From: Mansonella perstans
Taxonomy: Eukaryota > Nematoda > Chromadorea > Rhabditida > Onchocercidae
Assembly: GCA_037074765.1 (NCBI GenBank)
Contig: JBAMDO010000006.1
Location: 310,001 to 374,000 of the forward strand
Direction: 5' to 3'
Length of the DNA stretch: 64,000 nucleotides
In this document: in pieces, positions 61,643-64,000 of the stretch
How positions within the stretch are numbered: position 1 is the stretch's first letter
Layout: every line of letters starts with the position of its first letter
Program-made: the position numbers and the translations under genes
Notes under the pieces: model-generated
What the model saw: only the letters and a program-made list of their open reading frames with translations
Database searches by the model: none
What the model was told of the DNA's origin: nothing

Positions 61643-64000
61643 AAAGAGAGAAGCAAATACAGAATGGAATGTGATCGTTGCATAGATACATCAAAAATAC
61701 GTGAATTAAATTGAATTCATGGCAGAAGCAGCGAATCTATCGCTAATAGACTAAATGATAAGCATCAATGGATGGTTGGTTGGTTGGAAGAAACAATAAT
61801 GGCATTTTGTACATAACTGGAAAAAATGTGCAGAGTTTACACAACAATAACTAAACAACATGAAGTAGGTCGATACATGTTGACTCATTACAATCATCAG
61901 TTGATAGGTATGTGTCAATTGTTATAAATAATTGATAGTATCCACATGAAGCAAAGATGATTATCATTCAATCATATGACAAGCACTATTTACTTCATCG
62001 TTATTGTCAGAAATATCATTTCTGATATTCTGCCATTGAAATCAACAAAATTTTATAGCACTTTTATTATTATTATTATTATCATCAAATATTATCGTTT
62101 CCTGTCCACGGAAGTAAGAAATTTTTAAGTGATAGAATATTAATGTAAAAGAGAAGGATAATCGTTAAAGGTTCAAAAACAAAAATGACATAAATGATCG
62201 TCATCACTTTAACATAGAGAAAAAATCCAACAGAAACATAAGAAATATAGTGGATGCATTCGATAAATCAATTAGGAGAAAAAATAAATTTTCTGTGCTT
62301 CTTAAAGCAAGCTTTGCATCTATCTGTCTATCAATACAGCGAAGCACATTAACATTTGTAACTAAGTCTACTTTAAATTTGTAATTTTTTTCATTCCATC
62401 TTAACCCGCAACCAGAAACAAACAGGGAACGAACACTCAGTGCTGTAAAGAGTTGTTGAAAATCAACGAATACGAAGAACTGCCAAACGTAAGGAAAGAA
62501 TTGCAGAAGCAAATGTGATATTCAGGAATACGTCTAACTGTTTATAAATTGAATCAGAAAATCGGAACATTCGAAATTAAATTCTGTTAATCTGCATGCG
62601 ATGAAATAAGAATTTCGAAAATTATTTCTCATCAGTGCTTTTTAAAATTAAGGGAGTAAAGCAAGAATGCCTTATAATTGTCCAAAAATTCAACTGAGTA
62701 TAATAATATGAAAATATTTCAACAATTTGCTTGGCAGTACAATATGACTACAACTCAGCTATTTTAATTGACATCCGTTGTGCAAGAATTATTCAAATTT
62801 CGAATTTACAGTCATTAATTCATCTTTTTTTAAATTAATTCTTTTTGTTTTTCATTTTTCATCTTTCGTGCCTCTCCATATTTTTCCGCACTTTTAAACT
62901 CTATTTCTCATGTAAAAATACAAAAATATACATACAGTAGCAATATTAGCGTGATCACTCAACAGCACTATGAACTAATATTCCGCCCTAAATACGATGC
63001 ATCGAGTCAACAAACCATCAACTTAACAATTCGTTATATAAAACAAAGTTGTTATTAAAAATAAACATACGAAAAGCAATCAAATGAACAAATATTGTTT
63101 CCTTTATGGATGATAAAACCACCTTATTATCCTACCCGACAAAATCTGCTAAAGATTTCCTGAAATTTCCATACAATCTAAATCTAAAGTATTCAGTGAT
63201 AACTTTTGTTTAATCAAATCATTAATTATGATGGCGAAGTTAATTTCGACAATCATTTTGACGAGTAAAGAAGTTATTTTATTCCTTTAGGGAAGAGATC
63301 AAATTTATAACAATCAAAAGCTTTTTGATGACATCAATATGAGCGTATACAGGAGAATAACACCTATGAGTAGCAGAGAAATAGGCATTGTGATAGTATG
63401 AAAATGCAGAAATTTAAGTTTTAAGAACAAAATTTCAACAACTGATATAGAAGCCGAAGAATAGTAAACAGTTTTGCATACAACAATCGGTGCAAAAGGA
63501 AGGGAGAAGTGAAGATGGAACAAGAACAAAGAAGCAGCAGTTGCTACACTTTACAACATCAAATGAGCTCAAACTTCCCACTGAAAGCTATACACCTACA
63601 AATATGCAGGAAGAAAAAGATGACTGAATTATTAGCAGTTATAACTAGCTCGAATTTCAGACTCTTATCCCCTGCTCATTATTCACAAAGAACTGAACTT
63701 CTGAAGCATTAATTAGGGTCAGTCATTCTCTTACATCTCAGACTCTCAACTTCACTTTACGCTCTGTGCTCATAGAAGAAATCACTTCTGCATATTTCGA
63801 TTTGAAACAGTACTAAGTATTAAGTAGGTTGAAACACTAATTTTTCACAAAAAAACTCATTGTTCTATTATCCTTTTTTTTTTTTTTTTTCACTGTGGCG
63901 AATGGTGGCTCAAAAGTTTCTTCATTTTAAATGATCACAGCCATGTTTTTTAATGAAACAATCCCCTATTAATACTATTGTCTTCTATGGCTGTCATATC
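58399..64000. other. Upstream of asd-2: AT-rich DNA, no supported gene
   Basis: No open frame here shows a recognisable domain or splice context. The stretch contains many A and T runs, including 28 A at 61612-61639 and 17 T at 63874-63890, and a TTA run near 62064. Distal promoters or 5' exons of asd-2 could lie here unseen. Confidence 0.6.
61612..61639. repeat. Poly(A) run, 28 bases
   Basis: An uninterrupted A run on the plus strand, the longest homopolymer in the window. I see no target-site duplication or gene body beside it that would mark a retroposed copy. Confidence 0.9.

Noticed and set aside
62204..62512. 102-codon open frame on the minus strand
   Set aside because: Low-complexity hydrophobic and Ser/Leu-rich sequence with no domain, no splice context and no match to a family I know.

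Overview
The window is AT-rich eukaryotic DNA from a nematode. Introns are mostly short with TTTCAG- or TTTTAG-type acceptors, and two genes are recognisable by protein. Both lie on the minus strand, so each gene reads from high to low coordinates. The GC-poor, homopolymer-rich introns and intergenic DNA would fit a filarial or other spirurid worm. That placement is an inference; I cannot name the species.

About two thirds of the window (358-43811) is the orthologue of C. elegans unc-89, the giant obscurin-like M-line protein of muscle. By reading splice sites and codon phase by hand I get a continuous model of 96 coding exons and about 6,111 residues. Domain order is a basic N-terminus, SH3, RhoGEF (DH) interrupted by a 5.4 kb intron, PH, a linker, about 51 Ig domains, one Fn3, two more Ig domains, and a C-terminal exon that ends in a stop just before the place where the kinase domains begin in the worm protein. 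The KSP-repeat segment of C. elegans UNC-89 is not present between Ig7 and Ig8. Three introns use GC rather than GT donors. One exon (18045-20522) holds eight Ig domains without an intron and runs on into half of a ninth.

From 43812 to 53111 is about 9 kb with no gene I can support. It contains unc-89 upstream DNA, a possible 5' exon, a TAG/CTA microsatellite, a tandem repeat of about 165 bp and smaller repeats.

From 53112 to 58398 is a STAR-family KH RNA-binding protein gene of the quaking/how/ASD-2 type. It has nine exons and 411 residues in the favoured model, with QUA1-KH-QUA2 followed by an Ala/Gln-rich tail. Its first exon looks like a trans-splice acceptor exon, and its N-terminus can be read in two frames that depend on two acceptors 5 nt apart. 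A foldback (MITE-like) element lies in its first intron. From 58399 to 64000 I see no gene, only AT-rich upstream DNA with homopolymer tracts.

In C. elegans ASD-2 is a splicing regulator with known targets in muscle, and UNC-89 is a muscle structural protein made as several splice isoforms. The neighbourhood is therefore functionally suggestive, but nothing here proves a regulatory link.
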